Shown here: in pieces, positions 1 to 6,855 of the stretch
Layout: each line of letters begins with the position of its first letter
Numbering within the stretch: the stretch's first letter is position 1
IMG/VR virus record: IMGVR_UViG_3300046516_000941
Span: 1-20,773 of that record
DNA: 20,773 nucleotides
Origin: a virus
Direction: 5' to 3' (one strand)
The notes under the pieces: generated by a model
What the model saw: the letters and a program-made list of their open reading frames with translations, nothing else
What the model was told of the DNA's origin: nothing
The model's database searches: none
Translations under genes and position numbers: made by a program

Positions 1-1
1 C

Positions 2-580
2 ATGACGGCAAGCACCCTTTTCACCGGGACTAATGCTCCAGCTTGGACCCCCGGCGGGTCGATGCAGCCGGGCACGGGAGCGTTCCCGAACGTCGTCTGG
101 GAGCAGGCGTTATCGACATTTTTCTCTGTCACCGACGGGCCTCCGGGGATCAACCAAACGCTGGCGGGAACGGGTGTTATCGCCAACACGAGAATCACTG
201 CCGGTGCTGGTAACTATTGGACGGTGAATCAGACCTACGGTTCTCCGATTGGGCCTGAGACGATCACTGGCCAAAGCTGGTATCCGGCGATGGCGATCTC
301 CAATGATCCGACGAATCCCGACTTCACTGCGGTTACGCTGCGCAGCGGCTCGTCGGCGAACAAGGATCTGACCGGCCGGATCACGCTCTCTGGCGGCGCA
401 GGCACCTTGGTCCTAAGTGGATCGTATGTCAGTTCGCCGGATTGCTTCACCGCCGACGTGACGACGCCCGCGAACGCCAACTCGGTTTCGGAGAGCGCGC
501 CCGTGAGCAACGTCGTCACGCTGACGTTTACGGGGACCGGGACCGATGTCCTCAAGTATGCGTGCTTCGGCCGCAACTGA
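2..580 (+). CDS. Probable phage tail / receptor-binding structural protein (left edge, start uncertain)
   Basis: A 192-residue reading frame begins with ATG at base 2, so the true start may lie outside the window; no ribosome binding site can be judged. The protein is rich in Gly, Ser, Thr and Asn, has no obvious membrane segment or signal peptide, and alternates short hydrophobic and polar stretches as in beta-rich virion proteins. It ends in the motif YACFGRN, which resembles the C-terminal (Y/F)xCxGRN ending I recall from tail-fibre or appendage proteins of alphaproteobacterial phages. A tail or host-binding role is therefore an inference from composition and this ending. It stops 84 bp before the next gene and lies upstream of a clear promoter, so it belongs to a separate transcription unit. 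It could also be an unrelated secreted beta protein. Confidence 0.5.
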   Translation: MTASTLFTGTNAPAWTPGGSMQPGTGAFPNVVWEQALSTFFSVTDGPPGINQTLAGTGVIANTRITAGAGNYWTVNQTYGSPIGPETITGQSWYPAMAISNDPTNPDFTAVTLRSGSSANKDLTGRITLSGGAGTLVLSGSYVSSPDCFTADVTTPANANSVSESAPVSNVVTLTFTGTGTDVLKYACFGRN

Positions 581-593
581 CCTCTCGCCCCTG

Positions 594-620
594 TTGACAT
601 TGTCGCAGTAGCTGCTACAT
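594..620 (+). promoter_or_regulatory. Promoter with embedded 19-bp operator (site 1)
   Basis: TTGACA (594-599) is a perfect -35 hexamer. One base later the dyad TGTCGCAGTAGCTGCTACA (601-619) begins, with half-sites TGTCGCAG and TGTAGCAG (inverted) that differ at one position. Its right half provides a -10-like CTACAT (615-620) with a short 15-bp spacer, or TACATG at 16 bp. The SprT-like gene starts 45 bp downstream, with AAGGAG at 651-656. The same 13 fixed bases occur at two other promoters in the window, so this is a shared regulatory site and not a chance palindrome. A repressor bound here would cover the space between -35 and -10 and block RNA polymerase. Confidence 0.8.
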
Positions 621-664
621 GGATCGTACGGACGTGACCTCTCGCGTCCCAAGGAGCGATCCAA

Positions 665-1666
665 ATGACCAGCCGCTACTTCAAGGCCACAGACGGCCAG
701 TTCACCATCTTCCGCAGCACCACCGCCCGCACCTACCAGTTCGCTGATCTGACCGCGCGCGACGGCCTCATCGTCGCGATGGGGTTCGGCAACCTCAAGG
801 GCGCCCTGAAGGCCATCGAGATCGACAAGGCGGAGTACGCGAGCCTCGTTGCCGCCAAGAACAAGCGCACCAAGGCATTGCACGACAAGCGGGCGGCGGC
901 AGGCCTTAGCAACTGGCGCGATGGGCCGTCCGATAGCTGGGTGTTCAACGCCGATCTGGCGCAGCCCGAGCCGGTCGCGCCCAAGGCCCACGACCGCATC
1001 GGCTTCGAAGAGGCGGCGCCGCGCGCCGTCATCGCGAAAGACCCGACCAAGACGACCTATCTCAGCTTCGTCCAGGCCTACGATTACCTCAACGCCGAGC
1101 TATGGGCTGGCAAGCTCCCGACGTGCCTCGTCACCCTCCAGCGCAAGGCCAATTGCGGCGGCTACTTCGCCGGGGCGCGCTTCAAGACCCGCGATGGCAA
1201 GCACCACACCGACGAGATCGCGCTCAATCCTTCCCACTTCGAATCGACCGATACCCGCTACATCCTGTCAATTCTCGGGCACGAGATGTGCCACCTGGAG
1301 CAGTTCCATTTCGGCAAGCCAGCGAAGGGCGGCTACCACAACAAAGAGTGGGGCGCGCTGATGAAGGCGATCGGCCTCAAGCCGGTCAGCGTCGATCAGC
1401 CGGGCAAGGAAGTCGGCAATAAGGTTGGCCATACGATCGATGCTGGCGGGCGGTTCGACCTCGTCTGCGCCGCGCTCCTCAAGCAGGGCATCCAGATCGA
1501 TTACGTCGAGGCGTGGAGCAACGAGGGCCTCGCCAAGGCCAAGAAGAAGCTCGCCTCCAAGACCAAGTACTCCTGCCCGCAGTGCGGCCAGAACGCCTGG
1601 GCGAAGCCCGGCGCCAATCTCGCCTGTGGCGACTGCGACGAAACCATGGAAGCGGAGGAAGTGTGA
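665..1666 (+). CDS. SprT-like zinc metalloprotease with C-terminal zinc ribbon
   Basis: The 333-residue protein contains the zinc-protease motif HEMCH (His206-Glu207-His210) followed by a downstream His/Glu-rich stretch and a YHNKEW segment, the layout of SprT/SPRTN-like (SprT-like Pfam) metalloproteases. A Cys4 zinc ribbon follows at Cys304, Cys307, Cys321 and Cys324, as in other SprT-like proteins. The first ~120 residues are a separate basic region that I do not recognise. Eukaryotic SPRTN cuts proteins crosslinked to DNA; bacterial and phage members are poorly studied, so removal of DNA-bound proteins is an inference. The start is fixed by AAGGAG eight bases upstream. It is first in the site-1 transcription unit, and its stop overlaps the next ATG. 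The SNF2 helicase two operons positions downstream is a plausible functional partner. Confidence 0.85.
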   Translation: MTSRYFKATDGQFTIFRSTTARTYQFADLTARDGLIVAMGFGNLKGALKAIEIDKAEYASLVAAKNKRTKALHDKRAAAGLSNWRDGPSDSWVFNADLAQPEPVAPKAHDRIGFEEAAPRAVIAKDPTKTTYLSFVQAYDYLNAELWAGKLPTCLVTLQRKANCGGYFAGARFKTRDGKHHTDEIALNPSHFESTDTRYILSILGHEMCHLEQFHFGKPAKGGYHNKEWGALMKAIGLKPVSVDQPGKEVGNKVGHTIDAGGRFDLVCAALLKQGIQIDYVEAWSNEGLAKAKKKLASKTKYSCPQCGQNAWAKPGANLACGDCDETMEAEEV

Positions 1667-2037
1667 TGAGCGCCTGGGTAGTTTCCAAGAACCACATCGA
1701 TGTCCTGGTTCAAGCCGCGCTCGACGCGGGGCTCGACTACGGCGATCCAACGGCGCTCGGGCGGCAGCTTTGGGGGGAGAACGTCAAGAGCGTCGCAGCC
1801 CGCTATGGCGACGGCGATCTTCCTGGCCATTCAGCGGATATCGACGCCTACACCTTCACCGCGCCCGCCAAGCTGTCGTCCACCGCAATCCGCAAGCAAG
1901 TGGATTGCTACGACTATCAGTCCTGCGAGCACAACGACTACGAGCGTTCCTTCGCCTACGGCGTGGTGCAATCGCTGGTGGCTTTCTACCCCGTCACCTC
2001 CAAGCGCGCCTACGAAGCCGCGAAGTGGGGTGTGTGA
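1666..2037 (+). CDS. Conserved-looking phage protein of unknown function
   Basis: The 123-residue protein starts at ATG 1666, overlapping the SprT-like gene's TGA by one base, with GGAGGA about seven bases upstream. An in-frame ATG at 1513 lies inside the protease gene and is rejected. It has an N-terminal helical part, the segment LWGENVKSVAARYGD, and then Cys-x-Asp-Tyr-Gln-Ser-Cys-Glu. I recall a similar WxENxxSVxxRY...YQSCE arrangement in small proteins of many phages, but no function is known to me. There is no membrane segment and no classical zinc motif. It is translationally coupled with both neighbours and thus co-expressed with the protease. Confidence 0.75.
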   Translation: MSAWVVSKNHIDVLVQAALDAGLDYGDPTALGRQLWGENVKSVAARYGDGDLPGHSADIDAYTFTAPAKLSSTAIRKQVDCYDYQSCEHNDYERSFAYGVVQSLVAFYPVTSKRAYEAAKWGV

Positions 2038-2243
2038 TGACCCACGACGAGGCGGCAATGGTCCGCGCGCACAAAGAGGGCCGCAAGGCCTTCCACGACG
2101 GCGCGTCCGAGGTCGCCGTGCGACATACGGCGATCTCAGCTTTCGAAACCCAAGACGAGCGCGACGCCTTCATCGCGGGCTACCTCGGCGACGAACGGCG
2201 TGAGCGCCAAATCAACATTCTCAAGCGCATTGCGAGGCTGTGA
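2037..2243 (+). CDS. Small hypothetical protein, charged and helical
   Basis: The 68-residue frame starts at ATG 2037, sharing one base with the TGA of the preceding gene. A longer frame opening at 1425 lies over the protease gene and is not used. The product is highly charged (many Arg, Lys, Glu, Asp), without Cys or membrane segments, and is predicted by eye to be two or three amphipathic helices. The motif GRKAFHDGA followed by RDAFIAGY resembles short helical phage proteins, but I do not recognise a family. Its context is the site-1 operon with the SprT-like protease. Confidence 0.7.
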   Translation: MTHDEAAMVRAHKEGRKAFHDGASEVAVRHTAISAFETQDERDAFIAGYLGDERRERQINILKRIARL

Positions 2244-2446
2244 TGGCAACCCCCCAAGTCGATATCGAACTGAACGACCAGGGCACGATCTGGCTCGTCA
2301 CGCCTCGCACTGCCGAGGCCACCGACTGGATCGCCGACCACGTCCAGGACGACGCCCAGTGGTGGGGCGCCTCGCTCGTGGTCGAGCACCGCTACGTCGG
2401 CCAGCTAGTCGAAGGCATGGCCAACGACGGCCTCCGCATCGCTTGA
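2243..2446 (+). CDS. Small hypothetical protein
   Basis: The 67-residue protein begins at ATG 2243 (TGATG junction with the preceding stop); a GTG three bases earlier is an alternative. It is acidic, with two Trp-containing stretches (GTIWLVTP and DAQWWGASLVVEHRY), and is probably a small mixed alpha/beta fold. No Cys pairs, signal peptide or membrane segments are visible, and I do not recognise it. It is last in the site-1 operon. Its final codons overlap the -35 hexamer of the next promoter (2443-2448), so transcription of the two units is tightly packed. Confidence 0.7.
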   Translation: MATPQVDIELNDQGTIWLVTPRTAEATDWIADHVQDDAQWWGASLVVEHRYVGQLVEGMANDGLRIA

Positions 2447-2470
2447 CAGATGTAGCAGGAGGTGCGACAA
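2443..2470 (+). promoter_or_regulatory. Promoter with embedded 19-bp operator (site 2)
   Basis: TTGACA (2443-2448) overlaps the end of the preceding gene. Two bases later lies the dyad TGTAGCAGGAGGTGCGACA (2451-2469). Read on the minus strand it is TGTCGCACCTCCTGCTACA, which matches site 1 at all 13 fixed positions of TGTCGC-N5-CTGCTAC. A -10-like CGACAA sits at 2465-2470 (16-bp spacer), made by the distal half-site. The asymmetric operator is in the opposite orientation to site 1, as a near-palindromic dimer site allows. It should drive the SNF2 helicase unit starting at 2524. Confidence 0.75.
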
Positions 2471-2471
2471 C

Positions 2472-2494
2472 AGGGCCGGGTCAATCCCGGCCCT
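2472..2494 (+). terminator. Strong GC hairpin between operons (terminator-like or leader hairpin)
   Basis: AGGGCCGGG (2472-2480) and CCCGGCCCT (2486-2494) form a perfect 9-bp stem with loop TCAAT. The following sequence is AAATCA, so there is no U-tract, and it is not a canonical intrinsic terminator. It could end transcripts from the SprT unit. Because the expected start of the site-2 transcript falls near 2477, it could instead lie at the extreme 5' end of the SNF2 message and affect its stability. Confidence 0.55.
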
Positions 2495-2523
2495 AAATCA
2501 TTCGGCACACTACCGAGGACAAC

Positions 2524-4521
2524 ATGACCATCACCGTTGCGCAGGAAGGCGACCGCTGGATCATCCGTAGCGCGTTCGCCGACAAGGACATCGTCAAGGC
2601 CGCAGGGGCGCGCTGGAACCCCGATCGCAAGGTCTGGTGGACGGACAAGGCCGATGTCGCCGCCAAATTGGCGCAGGGCGACGCGGCCGCTGTTTCCGCC
2701 ATCAACGCCGAGCGCGAGGCCAAATTCGCCCGCGAACAGGCCTCAATCGCCGCCAGCCGCGCGGCCGCCGCCGACATCGCCGTCCCTGCCCCGCAGGGCC
2801 TCGCTTATCTCCCCTACCAGCTAGGCGGCGTCGCCTACGCCCAGGCGCGCACCGACACGCTGATCGCCGACGAGATGGGCCTCGGCAAGACCATCCAGGC
2901 CCTGGGCATCATCAACGCCGATCGTACGATCGCCAACGTGCTTGTGATCTGCCCGGCCTCCCTCAAGCTTAACTGGTCGCGCGAGGCCAAGAAGTGGCTG
3001 ACCCGGCCGCTCAAGGTTTCGATCGCCAACGGCTCGTTCCAGCCCGGTGGGCTCGTCATCGTCAACTACGAACAGGTCAAGAAGTACCGAGCCCAGATCG
3101 ACGCGGTCGTCTGGGACTTGCTCGTCGTGGACGAGGCGCACTACCTCAAGAACCCCAAGGCCGATCGCACCGCGATCGTGCTCGGCAAGTGGAACCAAGA
3201 TCCCAAGAAGGTCGTCAACCCGATTCGCGCCAAGCGCCGCGTGTTCTTGACCGGGACGCCGGTCCTGAACCGGCCGATCGAACTCTGGACCCTGGTCCAT
3301 GCGCTCGACCGCAAGGGCCTGGGCGCCAACTGGAAGAGCTTCGCCATCCGCTACTGCGCTGGCCGCCAGGGCCGGTTTGGCTGGGACACTTCGGGCGCCA
3401 GCAACCTCGATGAGCTTCAGGCCAAGCTCCGCGCTTCGATCATGGTCCGCCGGATGAAGGCGGATGTGCTGACCGAGCTTCCGGCCAAGCGCCGTTCGGT
3501 GATCGCGTTCCAAGCCCTGAGTGCGGCTGAGAAGGCCGCCGTCGAGCACGAGACGCAAGTCGTCCGCGCCACCGAGGATCGGCTGACCGCGCTGCGCGCT
3601 CGCGCCGACGAGGCGAAGACCTGGAATGATCCCGCCGCGTACCGGAAAGCCGTCGAGGAACTGAACCAAGCCAACATGGCCGCCTTCACCGAGACTTCGA
3701 AGGTCCGCCACGAGGTCGCGCTGGCCAAGGTCGATCAGGTCGTCGCCCACGTCCGCGACTGCCTGGAGAATGGCCAGAAGATCGTCGTGATGGCCCACCA
3801 CCACGATGTCATCGACCAGCTTGCCGAGGCCCTGGCCGAGTTCGGCGTCGTCAAGTTCGACGGCCGGATGACCTTGCCGAACCGCGATGCGGCGGTCCAC
3901 GCCTTCCAGAACGACAAAGCCATCCGCGTGTTCATTGGCGGCATCCAGGCGGCAGGCGTCGGCATCACCCTCACCGCAGCCAGCCACGTCGTGTTCGCCG
4001 AGCTTGACTGGGTGCCGGGCAACCTCGCCCAGGCCGAGGATCGCTGCCACCGCATCGGGCAGACCGATTCGGTCCTCGTGCAGCACCTCGTGCTCGACGG
4101 CTCGCTCGACTGCCGGATGGCCCAGATCATCGTGGACAAGATGGACGTGATCTCCGCAGCGGTGGACAGCAAGGACGCAGACGGCGCGCTCGCAGCGCCC
4201 AAGCTCCTCGACGCGCCTGTCGCACCTCCTGCGGCCCCACAGAAGCCCGTAGGCGGCAACGGCGCGCAGCCCGGCGCATTGACCCAGGAACAGATCGCAG
4301 CCATCCACACGGCCCTGCAAATCGTTGCTGGCCTATGCGACGGCGCACAGGCGCTCGATGGCTATGGTTTTTCGAAGATCGACACTGACTTCGGCCATAG
4401 CCTCGCATCCCGCGAGACGTTGACCGCGAAGCAGGCCCAGTACGGCCGAGTGTTGGCGATCAAATATCAGCGGCAGATTCCGGCCGAATTGCTGGCGACA
4501 ATCAAAGGGGGTGCGGCATGA
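2524..4521 (+). CDS. SNF2-family DEAH helicase with N-terminal DUF5710-like domain
   Basis: The 665-residue protein has the full SNF2 ATPase set: Walker A DEMGLGKT (Asp116-Thr123), Walker B DEAH (203-206), motif III TGTPVLNRPIELW, and helicase C-terminal motif VI with HRIGQ (Arg510-Gln513). The order and compact length resemble SMARCAL1-like translocases, which move on DNA and remodel forks or displace proteins. Residues ~15-50 (KAAGARWNPDRKVWW) look like the short DUF5710-type domain often fused to phage and plasmid DNA enzymes. The last ~80 residues after a Pro/Ala linker form an additional helical module. The start at 2524 has GAGGA upstream and follows promoter site 2. It is the first gene of a nine-gene unit. 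The exact DNA substrate cannot be read from sequence. Confidence 0.92.
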   Translation: MTITVAQEGDRWIIRSAFADKDIVKAAGARWNPDRKVWWTDKADVAAKLAQGDAAAVSAINAEREAKFAREQASIAASRAAAADIAVPAPQGLAYLPYQLGGVAYAQARTDTLIADEMGLGKTIQALGIINADRTIANVLVICPASLKLNWSREAKKWLTRPLKVSIANGSFQPGGLVIVNYEQVKKYRAQIDAVVWDLLVVDEAHYLKNPKADRTAIVLGKWNQDPKKVVNPIRAKRRVFLTGTPVLNRPIELWTLVHALDRKGLGANWKSFAIRYCAGRQGRFGWDTSGASNLDELQAKLRASIMVRRMKADVLTELPAKRRSVIAFQALSAAEKAAVEHETQVVRATEDRLTALRARADEAKTWNDPAAYRKAVEELNQANMAAFTETSKVRHEVALAKVDQVVAHVRDCLENGQKIVVMAHHHDVIDQLAEALAEFGVVKFDGRMTLPNRDAAVHAFQNDKAIRVFIGGIQAAGVGITLTAASHVVFAELDWVPGNLAQAEDRCHRIGQTDSVLVQHLVLDGSLDCRMAQIIVDKMDVISAAVDSKDADGALAAPKLLDAPVAPPAAPQKPVGGNGAQPGALTQEQIAAIHTALQIVAGLCDGAQALDGYGFSKIDTDFGHSLASRETLTAKQAQYGRVLAIKYQRQIPAELLATIKGGAA

Positions 4522-4889
4522 CCGCCCCTCGCCCCGTCTGCGTCCATTGCGGCGCCAGCTATGGCAAGCGCGACCTCCACACCGAAGAGGTGCGCTGGCC
4601 CCAGGGCCAGCCGATGCCGCGCTACACCGGCAACGGCATTGTGGTCAAAACCGGCTCCGCGAGTCGGCTCCCGCTTAAAGCGGAATTTATCGCGGAGCAG
4701 GAGAAGCGCGCTGCATTCCGCCCTCGGGAAGCACCCGATCCGCGCTTCTACACCGACGAGCCGACGCTCCACCTCTACCGCGAAGTCTGGGACGGCGAGA
4801 GCTACTGGGGCGGCTACAAACCGTTCTGCACGCTGCACTGCGCGCTCGACTACGCGCGCAAGGCCTACCGGGCGAAGGGGACGCGATGA
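4518..4889 (+). CDS. Small zinc-binding protein of unknown function
   Basis: The 123-residue protein starts at an ATGA overlap with the SNF2 stop. It opens with Cys-Val-His-Cys-Gly (residues 8-12) and has a second pair FCTLHCALDYA near residues 103-111, so a split Cys4 zinc site is likely. The middle is Pro/Arg-rich with several aromatic residues (LHLYREVWDGESYWGGY). It has the appearance of a small phage nucleic-acid- or protein-binding accessory. No catalytic motif is visible and I do not recognise the family. Tight coupling suggests co-expression with the helicase. Confidence 0.75.
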   Translation: MTAPRPVCVHCGASYGKRDLHTEEVRWPQGQPMPRYTGNGIVVKTGSASRLPLKAEFIAEQEKRAAFRPREAPDPRFYTDEPTLHLYREVWDGESYWGGYKPFCTLHCALDYARKAYRAKGTR

Positions 4890-5110
4890 GTGATCCTTTC
4901 GATGCCGCCAAGCGCGACCTTGAGGAGCGCGACCGCACCAAGATGCTGGCGGACGACGCCCGCGCAATCCTGAACAAGCTCGACTACGTCTGGGAGGGCG
5001 CGCCACAGGAACCTCTGATCAAGCTCCTGATGCGAGACGGCGCGTTCTCATGGGACGACGCGCGTCGCTCGCTGGAGTTCATTCTCTGGGAAGACAGCGA
5101 GGCCGAGTGA
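4886..5110 (+). CDS. Small acidic hypothetical protein
   Basis: The 74-residue protein starts in an ATGA overlap with the previous gene and is strongly acidic and helical. It shows two amphipathic stretches (DAAKRDLEERDRTKML and DDARRSLEFILWEDSEAE). There are no Cys, membrane or signal sequences. Acidic helical peptides of this size in phage early regions sometimes mimic DNA or bind host enzymes, but nothing here proves it. Its 3' end overlaps the next ATG by one base. Confidence 0.7.
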   Translation: MSDPFDAAKRDLEERDRTKMLADDARAILNKLDYVWEGAPQEPLIKLLMRDGAFSWDDARRSLEFILWEDSEAE

Positions 5111-5397
5111 TGCGCAAGCCGACGATCCACATCAACGGGACCGACGCTCAGGCGCTGTTCGACGGCTACTACGCCGCCCTCAAGGCGGTGCAGGGGGCGC
5201 ACAAGGCGCTCGCCGAATGTGCCCCGAATGGCCGCGACTATTACACCCAACTGGCTACGCCCATGCACCGCCTCGATCCCATTGGCGAGGCAATGGAGGA
5301 ACACCGCCAGCGCCTCGTGTGGCTGGAAGCTATCGAGCACGATCTCGACGCGCTCGCCACCCACGTCATGGACAATGGCAAGGTGGTGCGGTTGTGA
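5110..5397 (+). CDS. Small helical hypothetical protein
   Basis: The 95-residue frame starts at ATG 5110, one-base overlap with the preceding TGA; an in-frame ATG at 5050 lies inside the upstream gene. The sequence is helical with several His and acidic residues (ALFDGYYAALKAVQGAHKAL, then EAMEEHRQRLVWLEAIEHDL). This could be a helical bundle. I see no known motif and cannot assign a function. It is part of the SNF2 operon and ends in the GTG-TGA overlap with the next gene. Confidence 0.7.
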   Translation: MRKPTIHINGTDAQALFDGYYAALKAVQGAHKALAECAPNGRDYYTQLATPMHRLDPIGEAMEEHRQRLVWLEAIEHDLDALATHVMDNGKVVRL

Positions 5398-5582
5398 GCC
5401 GCAAGCCTGACCTCACCCCGGAGGAGGCGGACGAAATCCGCGTTCTCTTTCTCTCGCCAGAGTGGTCGATCATGGGGCTGGCGCGCTCCTATGGCGTCAA
5501 TCCGGCGACGATCCGGGCCGTTCTCAACCGCACCGGCGCCTACGCCCGGCAACCGCCCGCAAAGCCAGGAGACAAGCGATGA
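5394..5582 (+). CDS. Small helix-turn-helix protein (GTG start)
   Basis: The 62-residue frame starts with GTG at 5394, overlapping the TGA of the previous gene by four bases. An upstream in-frame ATG at 5217 would bury most of the preceding gene and is rejected. Residues ~8-48 form a homeodomain-like or sigma-region-4-like HTH: LTPEEADEIRVLF, then SIMGLARSYGVNPATIRAVLNR, with the typical turn around SYGVN and a recognition helix in PATIRAVLNR. It probably binds DNA, as a small regulator or a recruiter of host factors. It lacks any dimerisation domain beyond the HTH. Confidence 0.7.
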   Translation: MSRKPDLTPEEADEIRVLFLSPEWSIMGLARSYGVNPATIRAVLNRTGAYARQPPAKPGDKR

Positions 5583-5785
5583 CTGACCTTCCTGAAATCC
5601 ACGCCACGCTCCAGCGCGCCTACGACGAGGTGGCGACCCTCTACCGCAATGTCGATGGTGTATCGCCTGATACCGCCTTCGCGATCGGCGAAGCGCTCGG
5701 CGTGCTCTCCAAGGCCAAGGCCCTGGTCGGCCGCGACATCGATCAAGCGCGAGAACCAAAGGAAGGAGCAGGCGATGGATCGTAG
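5579..5785 (+). CDS. Small hypothetical protein
   Basis: The 68-residue protein starts at ATG 5579 (ATGA overlap with the HTH gene) and has AGGAGA about eight bases upstream. It is a mildly acidic helical protein: LPEIHATLQRAYDEVATLYRNV and a second helix around FAIGEALGVLSKAKALVGRDI. There are no Cys or membrane segments. Its 3' end overlaps the 23-residue membrane peptide by 11 bases and contains that gene's ribosome binding site. Function unknown. Confidence 0.65.
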   Translation: MTDLPEIHATLQRAYDEVATLYRNVDGVSPDTAFAIGEALGVLSKAKALVGRDIDQAREPKEGAGDGS

Positions 5786-5846
5786 TCTCGCCATCGTCAT
5801 CCTCCTCGTGGCGATCTTCACCCTCTACGCCTGGGTGACCAAATGA
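5775..5846 (+). CDS. Very small single-span membrane peptide (23 residues)
   Basis: ATG 5775 is preceded by GGAAGGAG about six bases upstream, a strong ribosome binding site. The product is MDRSLAIVILLVAIFTLYAW plus VTK, one hydrophobic helix of ~17 residues with a charged N-terminus and a Lys end. Its TGA overlaps the next ATG in ATGA, the pattern of the real genes here, which argues that it is translated. Short phage membrane peptides can be holin-like, exclusion or host-takeover factors, but no specific role is visible. It is shorter than most gene-calling cut-offs. Confidence 0.65.
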   Translation: MDRSLAIVILLVAIFTLYAWVTK

Positions 5847-6046
5847 CCGAACTGGAACGACTGCTCGGCCTGCGCGATGCTGCGCTCCTGCGCGGCGACT
5901 CAGCGCGCGTCGCTGACCTGGAGATACAAATCGCCTATCTCGCCGTGACCTTGCGCGCCACGCTGGTGGCGACTTTCGCCTCAGAGGTGCGCAGCGCCAT
6001 CAGCGCTTTTGAAGAGGAACTGCTTGCCAATGAACTCAGACGCTGA
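5843..6046 (+). CDS. Small helical hypothetical protein
   Basis: The 67-residue protein starts at ATG 5843, overlapping the membrane-peptide stop. It is almost entirely helical, with heptad-like Leu/Ala spacing (ELERLLGLRDAALLRGDSARVADLEIQIAYLA) and probably forms a coiled coil or helical hairpin. The second half (LRATLVATFASEVRSAISAFEEELLANEL) is amphipathic rather than membrane-spanning. No family is recognised. It overlaps the next gene by 17 bases. Confidence 0.65.
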   Translation: MTELERLLGLRDAALLRGDSARVADLEIQIAYLAVTLRATLVATFASEVRSAISAFEEELLANELRR

Positions 6047-6500
6047 TGCCCTCACGGCGCTGCTCGACGCAGCCGAAACGCACGCACAACATGTCCTCGT
6101 TGATAGCGGCCAGGATGAGCTACTGCCGCTCTTCCACCTTTGCGGTCCCGACGGCGACATCTTGGTCGCCACACCATTCTGCGGCGACGAGTCCAAGGAC
6201 TTCGCGGCGCAGGGAGTGCGGCAGTTGATCCGCCAGCATCGCATCACCCGCTACTCGTTCCTAAGCGAGGCGTGGATGATCAAGCGGAAATCCTACCTCC
6301 CCGGACTCGGACCACGGCCATCTGAGGCTGACGACCGCGTCGAGGTGGTGATCGCTACCGCCACCGATGGCGTCGCCCACCGATACCGACGCTGGCGCAT
6401 CAAGCGCGACGGGACGAAATGCGTTGCCCTTGTCAGAGACGACGCAGCGGACGAAGTCCCAGCCAAGACGCACGGCCGGTTCGACAACCTTTTCGCCTAA
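6030..6500 (+). CDS. Hypothetical protein, last gene of the left rightward block
   Basis: The 156-residue protein is read from ATG 6030, with GAGGAA at 6013-6018; a TTG at 6009 would give seven more residues but lacks a good ribosome binding site. It has a compact alpha/beta appearance: LPLFHLCGPDGDILVATPF, a helical segment KDFAAQGVRQLIRQH, then strands SFLSEAWMIKR and RVEVVIATATDG. This fits a small single-domain cytosolic protein I have seen as a hypothetical in phages. No catalytic motif is evident. It ends six bases before the stop of the convergent holin gene, with no terminator hairpin visible between them. Confidence 0.7.
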   Translation: MNSDADALTALLDAAETHAQHVLVDSGQDELLPLFHLCGPDGDILVATPFCGDESKDFAAQGVRQLIRQHRITRYSFLSEAWMIKRKSYLPGLGPRPSEADDRVEVVIATATDGVAHRYRRWRIKRDGTKCVALVRDDAADEVPAKTHGRFDNLFA

Positions 6501-6506
6501 AGGGGC

Positions 6507-6815
6507 CTAGTGGTTGTCGCCGGGCGGATCGCCGCCACGGCCGAACCAGAACACGACGACGGTCGTAAAGGTCGAGATCAGCGCGCCCAGCAGCAGTTCG
6601 CTCGTCTTTGACTCGGGCAGGACGCGCAGCGTCGAGAAGACAACGACGACGATGAATGTGATCAGCATGAACAGGCTGATGACCACGGTCGGCGTCGCCA
6701 AGGCAGGGGCGCGCTTGCCGATGAACGCCATCGCCGCCAAGAGCGCCAGCACGATGAGCGCCGTCGCGACGACGACAAGTCCGACCGGGTAACCGCTCGC
6801 CAGGAGCGCTTCCAT
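6507..6815 (-). CDS. Putative holin, three membrane segments (paralogue B)
   Basis: Read from ATG at 6815, with AGGAG six bases upstream on the minus strand, the protein has 102 residues; an upstream start at 6896 lies in the endolysin remnant and is not supported. Three hydrophobic helices are visible at about residues 9-33, 41-65 and 74-93, followed by a short charged tail (GRGGDPPGDNH). The size and topology fit class I holins, which open the inner membrane for endolysin release. It resembles the product of 7131-7442 in topology and in the tail pattern VV-x-FW-xx-R-xxx-PP. It follows a decayed endolysin end, so it is the holin of a second, broken lysis module. Identification as holin is inferred. 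Confidence 0.65.
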   Translation of the reverse strand: MEALLASGYPVGLVVVATALIVLALLAAMAFIGKRAPALATPTVVISLFMLITFIVVVVFSTLRVLPESKTSELLLGALISTFTTVVVFWFGRGGDPPGDNH

Positions 6816-6855
6816 TGGGCGCTCCTGCGCGCCCCTCTGCGCGGTTAGGTTTACC

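Noticed and set aside
2821-4320. A 499-codon open frame on the minus strand across the SNF2 gene
   Set aside because: It mirrors the GC-biased codons of a clear helicase gene, has no ribosome binding site and no recognisable motif, so it is a shadow frame.
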